Positions 25,789 through 34,310 are shown, counted from the stretch's first letter. The stretch: DNA of 43,758 nucleotides from an uncultured Candidatus Nitrosopumilus sp. (GCA_905612485.1 CAJQSE010000027.1:1-43758); one strand, 5' to 3'. The notes: a model not told the origin generated them from the sequence alone. Made by a program: numbers and translations.

Positions 25789-27320
25789 CAGTCTAACAAC
25801 AAATCTTTTTGAACTAATCCTTGGCTGGATTCTCCTCCGACATTTTTCATTTTATCTGCCTTTATCCAAGCTTTAGTTGCACTTTGATCTGCTCCCATTT
25901 TCTTTTCCTTAACCTCTTCAACATGAACCATTGATGGTAAATTTGTCCATTGTCCAACAAGAACTGCATCACCTACGTTCAATGATGTCAATTGTGATAT
26001 CAATTCACGACTGGTGGACTCTGTGGCTGAGGCTATTTGTCTCTGGTCATCCTCTTGAATGATTTTCATTATTGCAAATGAGCCCATCTGACTCAGAATA
26101 TTCAAGTCTACACTGCGTGGTCTTTGAGATACTATTGCTAGACCTACTCCAAATTTCCTTCCTTCTCTGGCAATTTTTGCAGCCCAATATTTTGCTGCAG
26201 TATCGTGATCTTTTGGAATGAATACGTGTGCCTCTTCAAGAATTATGAAAACTGGTTCAAAGAATTTGTAATCTTTTTGCTTTTTTGATTTTCCATGTTT
26301 TGCTATGGTTGCATTTTTTCTATCTTTAAGTAATTGTTGTAAATAAAATCCCATTGCTACGTTTGCTTGTTTTTCTGATAACTCTGAAATATTGATTATA
26401 TTTGTATGTCCTTCTTTTATGTAGTCCATTGGATTCCCAACTTCTGGATCTAAAATATCATCAAATCGTCTCTGTGCATCTTCTATGATATCTTGTACTC
26501 TATATGCTGATGTTCTAATTTCTTTTAATTTTTTATCTTCTGAATTTACAAGTGAAGCCACTTCGTATTCTAGCTTATTCCAAAATTCTCCTGCTTCTTT
26601 AACTTCTTGTGTAAATGACATTCTTAAAACTCGTTGTTGTACATCTGCGTTTTCTCTAATTTCTAAAACGTCTGAAAATTGATCTGCTTCAAGTAATCTT
26701 GGATTAATTTTTGCATCAATTACATTCACATTTGGAATATTTAGTGTTGTGTAATCATTATGGTAATCAAAAATTATTACAGTTCCTTTTACTTCTGAAA
26801 TTTTTTTTGTAATTAATGAAACTAAATTACTTTTACCCATTCCTGTCATTGCTAAAATTCCTAGGTGTCTTGAAACAATTTTATCTAAATTTATTTTAGC
26901 TTCAATTTCCTTATTTCGTAATAAATTTCCAATTTTTAACCATCCTTCTTTTTTTGGACTAAAAATTTCTTCTAAATCTTGATTAGTTGGTTGTGTAATT
27001 TCTGTGCCTGGAATTGGCGGAATTGCTGGAATAATTGATTGACCTTTACGTAAGTTTTCTAAAAATCCTAAAATCCCTATATGAGCTGTGAATGTTTTAT
27101 CTCTTTTATTGATGTCTGCAATTTCTGTACTTTCTTCTGCCTCGTGAAAATTTTTAACATCTGTAAATGCTGCACTTGACACTGATGATCTTTCAACTAA
27201 TCCTAAAATTTCTCCCTCATCAATACTGATTTTAATATATTCCCCAACTGATAATGATCGTGATGTAATTGCTGTAACTGATGTGGGTTTTGATTCTCCC
27301 ACTACAAAACCTAAACTCAA
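25788..27320 (-). CDS. herA: HerA bipolar DNA translocase/helicase
   Basis: The 510-residue protein begins with a HAS-barrel-like domain (about residues 1-110). The RecA/FtsK-like motor follows, with Walker A GMTGMGKSN, a Walker B FIILEEAHVF and IVSQRPRSVD, an arginine/sensor region typical of HerA. It forms hexamers that pump DNA to the NurA nuclease during 5'-end resection. It overlaps nurA by four bases upstream and shares one base with mre11 downstream, giving the standard archaeal resection operon order nurA-herA-mre11-rad50. Confidence 0.94.
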   Translation of the reverse strand: MSLGFVVGESKPTSVTAITSRSLSVGEYIKISIDEGEILGLVERSSVSSAAFTDVKNFHEAEESTEIADINKRDKTFTAHIGILGFLENLRKGQSIIPAIPPIPGTEITQPTNQDLEEIFSPKKEGWLKIGNLLRNKEIEAKINLDKIVSRHLGILAMTGMGKSNLVSLITKKISEVKGTVIIFDYHNDYTTLNIPNVNVIDAKINPRLLEADQFSDVLEIRENADVQQRVLRMSFTQEVKEAGEFWNKLEYEVASLVNSEDKKLKEIRTSAYRVQDIIEDAQRRFDDILDPEVGNPMDYIKEGHTNIINISELSEKQANVAMGFYLQQLLKDRKNATIAKHGKSKKQKDYKFFEPVFIILEEAHVFIPKDHDTAAKYWAAKIAREGRKFGVGLAIVSQRPRSVDLNILSQMGSFAIMKIIQEDDQRQIASATESTSRELISQLTSLNVGDAVLVGQWTNLPSMVHVEEVKEKKMGADQSATKAWIKADKMKNVGGESSQGLVQKDLLLD

Positions 27321-28153
27321 CCTAATACCTCTCTTGAACCAATTTCATTACTTAATCCTAACAAACTAACCATTTTTCCAAGTTCTTTGTCTGATATTTT
27401 ACAGTTGTTGTGTGCAAGCTTTAGTGCATATGGATATCCGCCTACACTAGTTTTAAACAGTTTATTCATTATTGATTTAATTTCATCATTATCATGTTTT
27501 TCTCCTAAAAATTCCAATTTGATAATTGGAGTTGAATCACTTAACCTTACAAATGTTGATGCTATTATTTTATCTAGACCATAATTTTTTTCTACAAATA
27601 TTTCACTAAAACCTGGACCATTTGTAACATGATTATAATAAAAAATATCTCCAGCTAGTGAACCTAAATTTTCAAATTGTTTTTTTGTGTTTGATGTTTT
27701 TGCAATAAATATAACGTTCTTCTTTTTATTCATTGTTCTTACAACTTGTGCATCCAGTGCTGATTGTCTTGTCATAAATTGTGAGTGAAGCGAACCATCC
27801 ATTAACACTAAATCAACTTTATCAACTGTTTTTTCACAAGCATCAATTTCCATTTTACTTGCAATTCTTGAAAGATCTATATCCGAACCTAATCCTGAAT
27901 CGTGTAAATCCACAAGAACTTCTCCATCTGTTTTTATTGAAACTGCAGTAGTTGCCCACAATTCAATTCCTTGAAATTTGGTATTGTTGAAACTACTATC
28001 AATACCAGCTGTAATCACACTTTCTTTGGTAGGTGCATATTCATTCCAATTTACTTGTGCTTTTTGCAAAATTTGCTCAAATTTTGGACCTTTTAGTATG
28101 GATAGCATTTTTTCCCTGTTGATTATTGCATCTTTGTATACTGTATTGAGCAC
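27317..28153 (-). CDS. nurA: NurA 5'-3' nuclease
   Basis: The 278-residue product has the NurA core. The catalytic aspartates are expected in AGIDSSFN (about residue 50) and VLMDGSL (about residue 117), with further conserved segments RLSDSTPIIKLEF and GYPYALKLAH near the C-terminus. The start is GTG at 28153. A TATA-like GATTTTATTC on the minus strand (28173-28182) is 25 bp away, so the operon mRNA is probably leaderless. It forms a complex with HerA, whose gene overlaps by four bases. It is shorter than crenarchaeal NurA proteins (about 330 residues). Confidence 0.9.
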   Translation of the reverse strand: MLNTVYKDAIINREKMLSILKGPKFEQILQKAQVNWNEYAPTKESVITAGIDSSFNNTKFQGIELWATTAVSIKTDGEVLVDLHDSGLGSDIDLSRIASKMEIDACEKTVDKVDLVLMDGSLHSQFMTRQSALDAQVVRTMNKKKNVIFIAKTSNTKKQFENLGSLAGDIFYYNHVTNGPGFSEIFVEKNYGLDKIIASTFVRLSDSTPIIKLEFLGEKHDNDEIKSIMNKLFKTSVGGYPYALKLAHNNCKISDKELGKMVSLLGLSNEIGSREVLG

Positions 28154-28172
28154 AACAATAGTTAGTTGGTTT

Positions 28173-28182
28173 GAATAAAATC
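28173..28182 (-). promoter_or_regulatory. TATA box of the nurA-herA-mre11-rad50 operon
   Basis: GATTTTATTC on the minus strand is centred 25 bp before the GTG start of nurA. The same A/T block read on the plus strand (TGAATAAAATC) could also serve a transcript leading into the structured segment at 28.21 kb. Confidence 0.5.
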
Positions 28183-28204
28183 TTTAGGTTGCGTTAAGTT
28201 TTGA

Positions 28205-28297
28205 CAAGAATGTAGACGTTTACCCTCTATTGTAATGGAAATCAAAATTATCTAGAAACACCGTGAGAATGTTCCTAGACGTTAGTCTACTGTTTTT
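28205..28297 (+). ncRNA. Candidate structured RNA with alternative hairpins and a T6 end
   Basis: TCTAGAAACA (28251-28260) and TGTTCCTAGA (28270-28279) form a 10-bp stem with one mismatch. TAGAC/GTCTA (28276-28280 and 28285-28289, loop GTTA) forms a second hairpin that uses some of the same bases and is followed by TTTTTT. GTAGAC (28212-28217) can instead pair with GTCTAC (28285-28290). The stems exclude each other, as in an attenuator or switch. A TATA-like block lies 26 bp before 28205. No open frame covers it. It does not resemble a tRNA, SRP RNA or RNase P RNA. Confidence 0.35.
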
Positions 28298-28341
28298 TGA
28301 AATAGTTGACTAATCATTGTACTCATTTAGTTTCGTATAAA

Positions 28342-28482
28342 TCATGAATTATCTTTATGCCTGTAATTGTAATGGCATCTCTTATTGCAAAACCATTCAA
28401 GACCAGCTAAATATTCTACATTATCACACTTGCCACAAAATGTACATTTTATAAAATGCTTAATTCTTTTTTCATTGGTCAT
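28342..28482 (-). CDS. 46-residue zinc-ribbon-like protein, unlisted small gene
   Basis: A minus-strand frame from ATG (28480-28482) to TGA (28342-28344) codes MTNEKRIKHFIKCTFCGKCD followed by ...LEWFCNKRCHYNYRHKDNS. Two cysteine knuckles, CTFCGKC and CNKRC, with a histidine after the second, give a plausible four-ligand zinc site. The frame is densely charged and does not look random. The function is unknown. It stands alone between the nurA promoter and nadX, pointing toward nurA. DNA, RNA or protein binding are all possible for a domain of this size. Confidence 0.6.
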   Translation of the reverse strand: MTNEKRIKHFIKCTFCGKCDNVEYLAGLEWFCNKRCHYNYRHKDNS

Positions 28483-28623
28483 ACTCCACAAAATCATATC
28501 TCTAATTAGAACGTCATTATGTACAAAATATTCTTTTTTGAAGCAAAATTATGTTTTTTAATCTACTGATTTTAGCCCCTTTTAGACTAGAATTAATTAA
28601 GAGATCTTTTCTAATGTGATTAC

Positions 28624-29442
28624 TTGAAAAAAATTGGTTTACTTGGGTGTGGCGTTATGGGTACTCAAATTGCACTTGCAATTGATTCTGGTAAGATACC
28701 TGGAATTTTGACCCATGTTTATGATGATTCTAAAGAAGCTTCAATTACACTTGTTTCAAAATTAAAAAATAAACCTGTAATTGTTGAAAATTCTCATTTA
28801 TTGTCATCTCATTCTGTAAATATTGTAGTTGAAGCTGCATCTCAAAATGCTGTGCGTGATGACGGATTAAGTATTTTGCAAAATAAACGTGATTTTATGA
28901 TTATGAGCGTTGGTGCATTACTAGATGAATCCATTTATGATATTTTATATGATGCTTGTGAACATTTCAAAAAAACAATTTATCTTCCATCTGGTGCTAT
29001 TGCTGGATTGGATGGATTAAAATCAATTAAAAATGAATTAGAATCTGTATCTATTACTACAACAAAACATCCTCGTTCATTAAAAGGTGCAAAGTTTTTT
29101 GAAACTTCTGAAATTAATTTGGATTCAATTACTTCATCCACAATAATTTTTGAAGGTACTGCTCGTGATGCTGTTTCTTTGTTTCCAGCAAACATCAATG
29201 TAGCCGCACTTGTATCTTTATCTGGAATTGGAAGTGATGATACATCTGTAAAGATAATTGCAGACCCTAATACTGATAAAAATATTCATCATATTGAAGC
29301 AATAGGTAAATCTGGAAAAATGACCTTTACTATTGAGAATATTCCAGATCCTAAAAATCCCAAAACTAGTAGATTGGCTATTTTATCTGCAATTGAAACT
29401 TTGAGACAATACTGTTCAGATGATATTCAAATTGGTACCTAA
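28624..29442 (+). CDS. nadX: L-aspartate dehydrogenase (NAD synthesis)
   Basis: From a TTG start the 272-residue enzyme shows an N-terminal Rossmann motif (IGLLGCGVMGTQIA, residues 4-17), a central PSGAIAGLDGLKSI segment characteristic of aspartate dehydrogenase, and an NVAALVSLSG region near residue 200. It oxidises aspartate with NAD(P)+ to iminoaspartate, replacing NadB. The next genes on this strand encode NadA, which condenses iminoaspartate with dihydroxyacetone phosphate, and NadC lies opposite, so the whole quinolinate branch is here. nadA has its own TATA box 92 bp further on. Confidence 0.9.
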   Translation: MKKIGLLGCGVMGTQIALAIDSGKIPGILTHVYDDSKEASITLVSKLKNKPVIVENSHLLSSHSVNIVVEAASQNAVRDDGLSILQNKRDFMIMSVGALLDESIYDILYDACEHFKKTIYLPSGAIAGLDGLKSIKNELESVSITTTKHPRSLKGAKFFETSEINLDSITSSTIIFEGTARDAVSLFPANINVAALVSLSGIGSDDTSVKIIADPNTDKNIHHIEAIGKSGKMTFTIENIPDPKNPKTSRLAILSAIETLRQYCSDDIQIGT

Positions 29443-29463
29443 ATGGCAAAACTTGCCACATTT
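29441..29463. promoter_or_regulatory. Inverted repeat between nadX and nadA (possible operator)
   Basis: TGGCAA-AAC-TTGCCA is a perfect 6-bp inverted repeat with a 3-base centre. Flanking AAATG and CATTT extend the dyad with a 2-base offset. It starts at the nadX stop codon and ends about 40 bp before the nadA TATA box (29501). It could bind a repressor of NAD synthesis or be a weak terminator. No T run follows, which favours a protein site. Confidence 0.35.
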
Positions 29464-29500
29464 CCGGACTTTTTAGAAAATTATGGACTATTTCATATTC

Positions 29501-29510
29501 TTTAAATTTA
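29501..29510 (+). promoter_or_regulatory. TATA box of nadA
   Basis: TTTAAATTTA is centred about 28 bp before the nadA ATG (29535), indicating a promoter separate from nadX and a leaderless transcript. Confidence 0.5.
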
Positions 29511-29534
29511 TACATATTCAATTTTTTATGAATC

Positions 29535-30491
29535 ATGTTAGTTCAAGATACTTCATTTCTAAAAAATGAGATTATGAGACTAAAAAAAGAAAAAGATATT
29601 GTAATTTTAGCTCATAATTATGAAATTCCTGATGTACAAGATATAGCTGATTTTACTGGAGATTCTCTTGGATTATCTAGATTGGCTGCAACAGTTGATC
29701 AAAAAACAATTCTATTTTGTGGTGTTCATTTTATGGCAGAGACAGCTGCAATTATCAGTCCTGAAAAGAAAGTATTGTTGCCTTCTTTAGAAGCTGGTTG
29801 CTCTTTATCTGATTCAATTACTGTTGATGAATTAAAAAATTGGAAAAAACAACATCCAAATGCTATTTCTGTTGGTTATGTTAATACGACTGCTGAAATT
29901 AAATCTGAACTTGATTATTGTTGTACTTCTTCAAATGCTGTAAATGTTGTAAAAGCAATTCCTGAAGATAAAGAAATCTTGTTTTTACCTGACATGTTTC
30001 TTGGTTCTTATGTGGCAAAAGTGACTGGAAGAAAAAATATGCATATTTGGGCTGGTGAATGTCATGTGCATGCAGGAATCACATCTGAAGATATTACTAA
30101 AAAATTAAATTCAATGCATGATGCTGAATTTATAATTCATCCTGAATGTAGTTGTACAACTCCCATGATATATGATGTCGCCAATGGTAGTTACAATGAT
30201 AATAAAGTTTCAATTCTTTCAACTGAAGGAATGTTAAATCACGTAAGTAAATCTAACTCCAAGAATTTTGTTGTTGCAACTGAAACTGGAATATTATATA
30301 GAATGAAAAAAGAAAATCCTGGTAAGACATTCATTCCAGCATCTGAAAAAGCTGAATGCCAATATATGAAAATGATTACTCTTGAAAAAGTGTATGATAC
30401 TTTGATAAATGAGAAAAATATTGTTACTGTTCCAAAAAAAATTGCTGATAAAGCTCGTTTAGCAATTAATAGAATGCTTGAAATTAGTTAA
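29535..30491 (+). CDS. nadA: Quinolinate synthase A
   Basis: The 318-residue enzyme carries the three cysteines that hold the [4Fe-4S] cluster: LEAGCSLSDS (about residue 93), AGECHVHAGI (about 180) and EKAECQYMK (about 275). It also has IVILAHNYEIPDVQDIADFT near the start and HPECSCTTPM. It makes quinolinate from iminoaspartate and dihydroxyacetone phosphate. The upstream nadX and the opposite nadC complete the pathway to nicotinate mononucleotide. Length and motif order are normal. Confidence 0.95.
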   Translation: MLVQDTSFLKNEIMRLKKEKDIVILAHNYEIPDVQDIADFTGDSLGLSRLAATVDQKTILFCGVHFMAETAAIISPEKKVLLPSLEAGCSLSDSITVDELKNWKKQHPNAISVGYVNTTAEIKSELDYCCTSSNAVNVVKAIPEDKEILFLPDMFLGSYVAKVTGRKNMHIWAGECHVHAGITSEDITKKLNSMHDAEFIIHPECSCTTPMIYDVANGSYNDNKVSILSTEGMLNHVSKSNSKNFVVATETGILYRMKKENPGKTFIPASEKAECQYMKMITLEKVYDTLINEKNIVTVPKKIADKARLAINRMLEIS

Positions 30492-30494
30492 TTT

Positions 30495-30896
30495 GTGATT
30501 ATTTTGGTTGGATTATTTAGTAAAACTCCTGAAGATATTGCATTTAAAAAGAATATTACACAATTTAAAAAATTTAAAAAACTTGTAAAGGGAAAAAAAT
30601 ATCCTGAAGCCCTAAAATTGGGCTTGGATTATCTGGAAAAAGTTCCTTATAATCATGATGCTCTATTTACGATTGGGGGAATCTATTATTTGAAAAATAA
30701 ATACCGTACTGCGATTTCATTTTTTGATAGATGCCTCGAAACTGGAGATTCTGATGTTGAAGTTTTACTTTTGAAGGCATATTCCCATCAAAAATTACAA
30801 GAAACTCCAATTACACTTGACTGTTGTAAGAAAATTCAAAACCTTGATCCAAAAAATAAATCTGTATTTAATTTACTATCTGAATTGAATTCTTAA
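30495..30896 (+). CDS. TPR-repeat protein
   Basis: The GTG-started 133-residue protein has two or three tetratricopeptide-like units, such as HDALFTIGGIYYLKNKYRTA and EVLLLKAYSHQKLQETPI. It begins three bases after the nadA stop, so it is in the same operon, and it overlaps the convergent nadC end by four bases. TPR helices usually mediate protein contacts. A link with quinolinate synthesis is suggested only by position. It has no signal peptide and no catalytic motif. Confidence 0.78.
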   Translation: MIILVGLFSKTPEDIAFKKNITQFKKFKKLVKGKKYPEALKLGLDYLEKVPYNHDALFTIGGIYYLKNKYRTAISFFDRCLETGDSDVEVLLLKAYSHQKLQETPITLDCCKKIQNLDPKNKSVFNLLSELNS

Positions 30897-31708
30897 ATTT
30901 CTAAACTAACATCAATTCCTTTAACTGAATTAGTTACGCTTCCTATGGATATGATGTCTACTCCTGTTTTACCGTATTTTGATATATTTTTGGAAGTTAT
31001 TCCACCTGATGCTTCTAACAAAACATTTTTTCGTAATTTTTTATTTTTAAGAATTTGAATTGTGTTTATAATTTGAGACGGGGAGAAATTATCTAACATA
31101 ATTATTGTCGCTCCTTCTTGTGCCGCAAGAACTGCATCCTGTGTATTTTCAACTTCAACTTCAAATTTCTTATACTTTTTTTTGGCCTTTTTAATTAATG
31201 ATAATAATGATTGTTCTACTGCTATGTGATTATCTTTGATCATTACCATCTCATCTAATCTTAGTCTATGTTTTTTACCTCCGCCAATTTCTACTGCCTC
31301 TTTATCAAAATATCTTAACCCTGGTGCTGTTTTTCTTGTTGCATACAATTTTGTCTTATTTGGAATTTTTTTAACAAGTTTATTTGTCTGTGTTGCAATT
31401 CCACTCATTCTTGTTATGATGTTTAATGCAGTTCTTTCGCATGTCAAAATTTTATCTGCATTTCCTGTTATTTTCATGATTGTTTGATTTGGTTTTATTT
31501 TTGAACCATCTTTGGTTATGATTCTAGATTTACACCCTTTGAGTGCAAAAATTTCTTTTGCATATTTTGAACCTGCAATAATGGCATTTTCTCTTGAAAT
31601 AATATCTACCGAAATTTTTTTCTTTGATAATAATGCACTTGTGATATCTCCTTTACCGATGTCTTCTGCAAGAAATTGTATTAATTGTTTTTTTGGATTA
31701 AATGACAA
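30893..31708 (-). CDS. nadC: Nicotinate-nucleotide pyrophosphorylase (quinolinate phosphoribosyltransferase)
   Basis: From a TTG start the 271-residue enzyme shows EDIGKGDITS near the N-terminus, TRKTAPGLRYFDKEAVEIGG (about residues 110-129) with the quinolinate/PRPP-binding Arg and Lys residues, HRLRLDEMVMIKDNH after it, and the barrel end EASGGITSKNI. It converts quinolinate and PRPP to nicotinate mononucleotide. It is on the opposite strand to nadX and nadA and meets the TPR gene tail to tail. Confidence 0.94.
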   Translation of the reverse strand: MSFNPKKQLIQFLAEDIGKGDITSALLSKKKISVDIISRENAIIAGSKYAKEIFALKGCKSRIITKDGSKIKPNQTIMKITGNADKILTCERTALNIITRMSGIATQTNKLVKKIPNKTKLYATRKTAPGLRYFDKEAVEIGGGKKHRLRLDEMVMIKDNHIAVEQSLLSLIKKAKKKYKKFEVEVENTQDAVLAAQEGATIIMLDNFSPSQIINTIQILKNKKLRKNVLLEASGGITSKNISKYGKTGVDIISIGSVTNSVKGIDVSLEI

Positions 31709-31753
31709 TACTATGATTATATGTTAATGTGATTTTAAAGATTTAGAAATTTT

Positions 31754-31942
31754 TTATGTTACTTTAATTGCATATTTGCCTTTTTGAGTAATGGCTAATG
31801 TTTTTGAAATTTCTGAATTTGTTGGATCTACAACTAATACAACTCCATTCCAATCTGGTGTTAAATCTGATGATTTACAACCTGGACAAACTTTTTCTGT
31901 TGTCACTCTTTTACATTTTCTACATGCCATTTCTCGTGCCAT
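31754..31942 (-). CDS. spt4: Transcription elongation factor Spt4 (RpoE'')
   Basis: The 62-residue protein has four zinc-ligand cysteines in two pairs (CRKCKRV and CPGCKSSD) and the Spt4 core DWNGVVLVVDPTNSEISKTL. It pairs with Spt5 to keep RNA polymerase processive. It lies one base downstream of the rpo7 stop on the same strand, the standard archaeal rpoE1-rpoE2 order. Confidence 0.94.
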   Translation of the reverse strand: MAREMACRKCKRVTTEKVCPGCKSSDLTPDWNGVVLVVDPTNSEISKTLAITQKGKYAIKVT

Positions 31943-31943
31943 T

Positions 31944-32528
31944 TTAACTAGCCTCTACTTTTGTTGGTTTACTTGAATCATCAGCTTTTTTAATTTCCTC
32001 TTCAATCCATTCATCTGCACCGAGGAATGGTTGTCTACACGTAATTCCTATTTTACCCATTGCAGCAGCTTTACCTAAAGATACTGCAGTAATTCTTGCA
32101 CGAAGTGTTGAACCAACTTTTAATGTTCTTCCACTTTGATTAGCTAAAATTAATCCCATTTTTACATCACTCTTTAGATAATCATCCATCACTTGTGATA
32201 AATGAAGTAGTGCATCTGTTGGACCAATTCTAACAAATGCTCCAAAGTCTGTAATGTCTACAATTTCACCTTGAACGATTTCTTGTAATTTTGGATAAAA
32301 TGTTAATGCTTCAAATTGTACTTTATGGAATGTTCCTCCATCCCCTGCAATCATTTTCCCCATTTCATCAACTTTAGCATCTAAAATCATAATGATGTAC
32401 CCTAATTCTGCATTAATCATACTCTCATACTTTTCTTTGAGAATATTCACTGCTGCATTTTTGAGTGTAGTTCCAAACAAGCTTGGGGGGATCCTAACGA
32501 TATCAACTAGGGTAGATATAGAAAACAC
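31944..32528 (-). CDS. rpo7: DNA-directed RNA polymerase subunit Rpo7 (RpoE')
   Basis: With the GTG start at 32528 the protein begins MFSISTLVDIVRIPPSLFG, which matches the normal Rpo7 N-terminus, and has 194 residues. A TTG at 32552 would add eight residues, but it lies inside the predicted TATA box. The N-terminal tip domain is followed by an S1 RNA-binding domain (GEIVDITDFGAFVRIGPTDA, about residues 80-99 in this numbering). With Rpo4 it forms the polymerase stalk that binds nascent RNA. A C-terminal acidic/lysine-rich extension of about 25 residues follows the S1 domain. Confidence 0.93.
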   Translation of the reverse strand: MFSISTLVDIVRIPPSLFGTTLKNAAVNILKEKYESMINAELGYIIMILDAKVDEMGKMIAGDGGTFHKVQFEALTFYPKLQEIVQGEIVDITDFGAFVRIGPTDALLHLSQVMDDYLKSDVKMGLILANQSGRTLKVGSTLRARITAVSLGKAAAMGKIGITCRQPFLGADEWIEEEIKKADDSSKPTKVEAS

Positions 32529-32550
32529 TATTTTATTTTTCTTGAATTTC

Positions 32551-32560
32551 AATTTATGAA
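32551..32560 (-). promoter_or_regulatory. TATA box of rpo7-spt4
   Basis: TTCATAAATT on the minus strand is centred 28 bp before the GTG at 32528. It supports the shorter Rpo7 start and a leaderless mRNA. Confidence 0.5.
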
Positions 32561-32643
32561 TCTTTGGGTGGTTTACCTTAGATTTTCAAAGATTTTGATG
32601 ATTTTTCAAAAAAATCACAATTTTCTCTCACATCTAACTTATC

Positions 32644-32651
32644 TTTAAATA
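32644..32651 (+). promoter_or_regulatory. TATA box of the Mrp-type gene
   Basis: TTTAAATA is centred about 27 bp before the ATG at 32675, predicting a leaderless transcript. Confidence 0.55.
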
Positions 32652-32674
32652 TTGTATCTTGACTTTTTCATTTA

Positions 32675-33802
32675 ATGGTTGGAATAGATCAAGTTCTTGA
32701 GAAACTTAGCACTGTCATTGATCCAGATTTGAAAAAAGACATTGTTTCAATGGGCATGATTAAAAATTTAGAACTTGATGATGGTAATCTTAAATTTACT
32801 TTAGAATTAACAACTCCTGCATGCCCTTTTAATGTAGAAATTGAAGATGATGTGAGAAAAGCAATTGCTGAACTTTCAGACTTAAAAAATTTTGATTTGA
32901 ATGTAACTGCAAAAGTAATGGAAGGTCGTTCACTTGATGCTGACACCCAAATGGCAACTGTAAAAAATATTATTGGTGTTGCTAGTGGGAAAGGTGGTGT
33001 TGGCAAATCCACTGTTTCATTAAATTTAGCTTTAGCATTATCTCAAACAGGAGCTAAAGTTGGTTTACTTGATGCAGATATCTATGGACCCAGTATTCCA
33101 TTGATGTTGGGTATGAAAGATGGTTCTATGGAAGTTGAAGATAATAAACTCCAACCCGCAGATTCTAATGGACTAAAAGTTGTATCTTTTGGTTTCTTTG
33201 CAGATCAATCAAATCAAGCTGCAATTTATCGCGGTCCAATTATTTCTGGAATTTTAAAACAATTTTTAGTTGATACTAATTGGTCTGAACTAGATTATCT
33301 TATTGTTGATTTGCCTCCTGGTACTGGAGATATTCCATTAACACTTGCACAAACAATTCCTATTACTGGAATTCTTGTCATTACAACTCCTCAAGATGTT
33401 GCAAGTAATGTTGCTGTCAAAGCAGTTTCAATGTTTGAAAAATTAAATGTTCCAATTATTGGTGTGATTGAAAACATGAGTCATTTTATTTGTCCAAGCT
33501 GTGATGAAAAACATTATATTTTTGGTAGTGGCGGTGCAAAGAAAATTAGCGAACAATTTAAAATTCCATTCTTAGGTGAAATTCCATTAAATTATGGTAT
33601 AATGTCTGGTTCTGATTTAGGAAAACCTATAATGATTACTCATGTTGATTCTCCAAGTGCTGCTGCCTTTAGGGCTAGTGCAAAAAATGTTGCAGCCCAA
33701 TGTAGTATTATTGCATCTAACCTGCGCGAAGAAATGGAATCTGAAGCCTCTAATACTGAATCTTCTGATGATACTTCTACCTCTGAGAACACCACTTCCT
33801 AG
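32675..33802 (+). CDS. Mrp/NBP35-type iron-sulfur carrier ATPase with an N-terminal MIP18 (DUF59) domain
   Basis: The 375-residue protein has an N-terminal MIP18/DUF59 domain (about residues 5-80, with VIDPDLKKDIVSMGMI and TTPACPFN). The MinD-like ATPase has the deviant Walker A ASGKGGVGKST (about 108), DADIYGPSIP, DLPPGTGD, and a C-terminal CPSC pair for a bridging Fe-S cluster in a dimer. An acidic, Ser/Thr-rich tail ends it. It would carry or insert Fe-S clusters into apo-proteins such as NadA and the radical-SAM enzyme nearby. A short 11-bp gap to the dephospho-CoA kinase suggests co-transcription. Confidence 0.92.
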   Translation: MVGIDQVLEKLSTVIDPDLKKDIVSMGMIKNLELDDGNLKFTLELTTPACPFNVEIEDDVRKAIAELSDLKNFDLNVTAKVMEGRSLDADTQMATVKNIIGVASGKGGVGKSTVSLNLALALSQTGAKVGLLDADIYGPSIPLMLGMKDGSMEVEDNKLQPADSNGLKVVSFGFFADQSNQAAIYRGPIISGILKQFLVDTNWSELDYLIVDLPPGTGDIPLTLAQTIPITGILVITTPQDVASNVAVKAVSMFEKLNVPIIGVIENMSHFICPSCDEKHYIFGSGGAKKISEQFKIPFLGEIPLNYGIMSGSDLGKPIMITHVDSPSAAAFRASAKNVAAQCSIIASNLREEMESEASNTESSDDTSTSENTTS

Positions 33803-33813
33803 TTTCGATTCCT

Positions 33814-34308
33814 GTGAAATTACCTGATTCTTTAAGAAACCAATTGAAAATTCCTTTAGGAATATTATTGCCAATTGGTCAAGACAATAAAGAAAATATT
33901 CAGAAATATCTTTCAGATAATTCTTACATTATTACAGTTGGCGATAGAACTACTGAAAAAATGATTGAATATGGAATAATTCCCTCATTACAAATCATTG
34001 ATGGTTTTGAAAAAAGAAAAAAACGTGAATTTCCTAAACTTGGAACCGCATCTGAATTAATCATTAATAATCCTGCATCTGAAATTACTTTACAAAGTAT
34101 TGAAATAATTAAAAAAACATTTACCCTTAATCCTCCTATTCGATTAACTGTAAATGGTGAAGAGGATTTGCTGGTATTGCCTGTTTGCATACATGCGCCC
34201 GAAAATTCAGTTGTTTTGTATGGTCAACCAAATAAAGGACTAGTTTTAGTAGAAATTAATACAGAAATTAGAAATAAAGCACAAACATTACTTGATATGA
34301 TGAAGTAG
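33814..34308 (+). CDS. GTP-dependent dephospho-CoA kinase (DUF359 family)
   Basis: The GTG-started 164-residue protein matches the archaeal family throughout: ITVGDRTTEKMIEYGIIPSL (about residues 40-59), IIDGFEKRKKRE, INNPASEIT, LTVNGEEDLLVLPV (about 112-125) and a late YGQPNKGLVLVEI. It phosphorylates dephospho-CoA using GTP, the last step of CoA synthesis in archaea, replacing the bacterial CoaE. It follows the Mrp-type gene by 11 bp. The last bases are followed by the candidate C/D box RNA. Confidence 0.88.
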   Translation: MKLPDSLRNQLKIPLGILLPIGQDNKENIQKYLSDNSYIITVGDRTTEKMIEYGIIPSLQIIDGFEKRKKREFPKLGTASELIINNPASEITLQSIEIIKKTFTLNPPIRLTVNGEEDLLVLPVCIHAPENSVVLYGQPNKGLVLVEINTEIRNKAQTLLDMMK

Positions 34309-34310
34309 TT

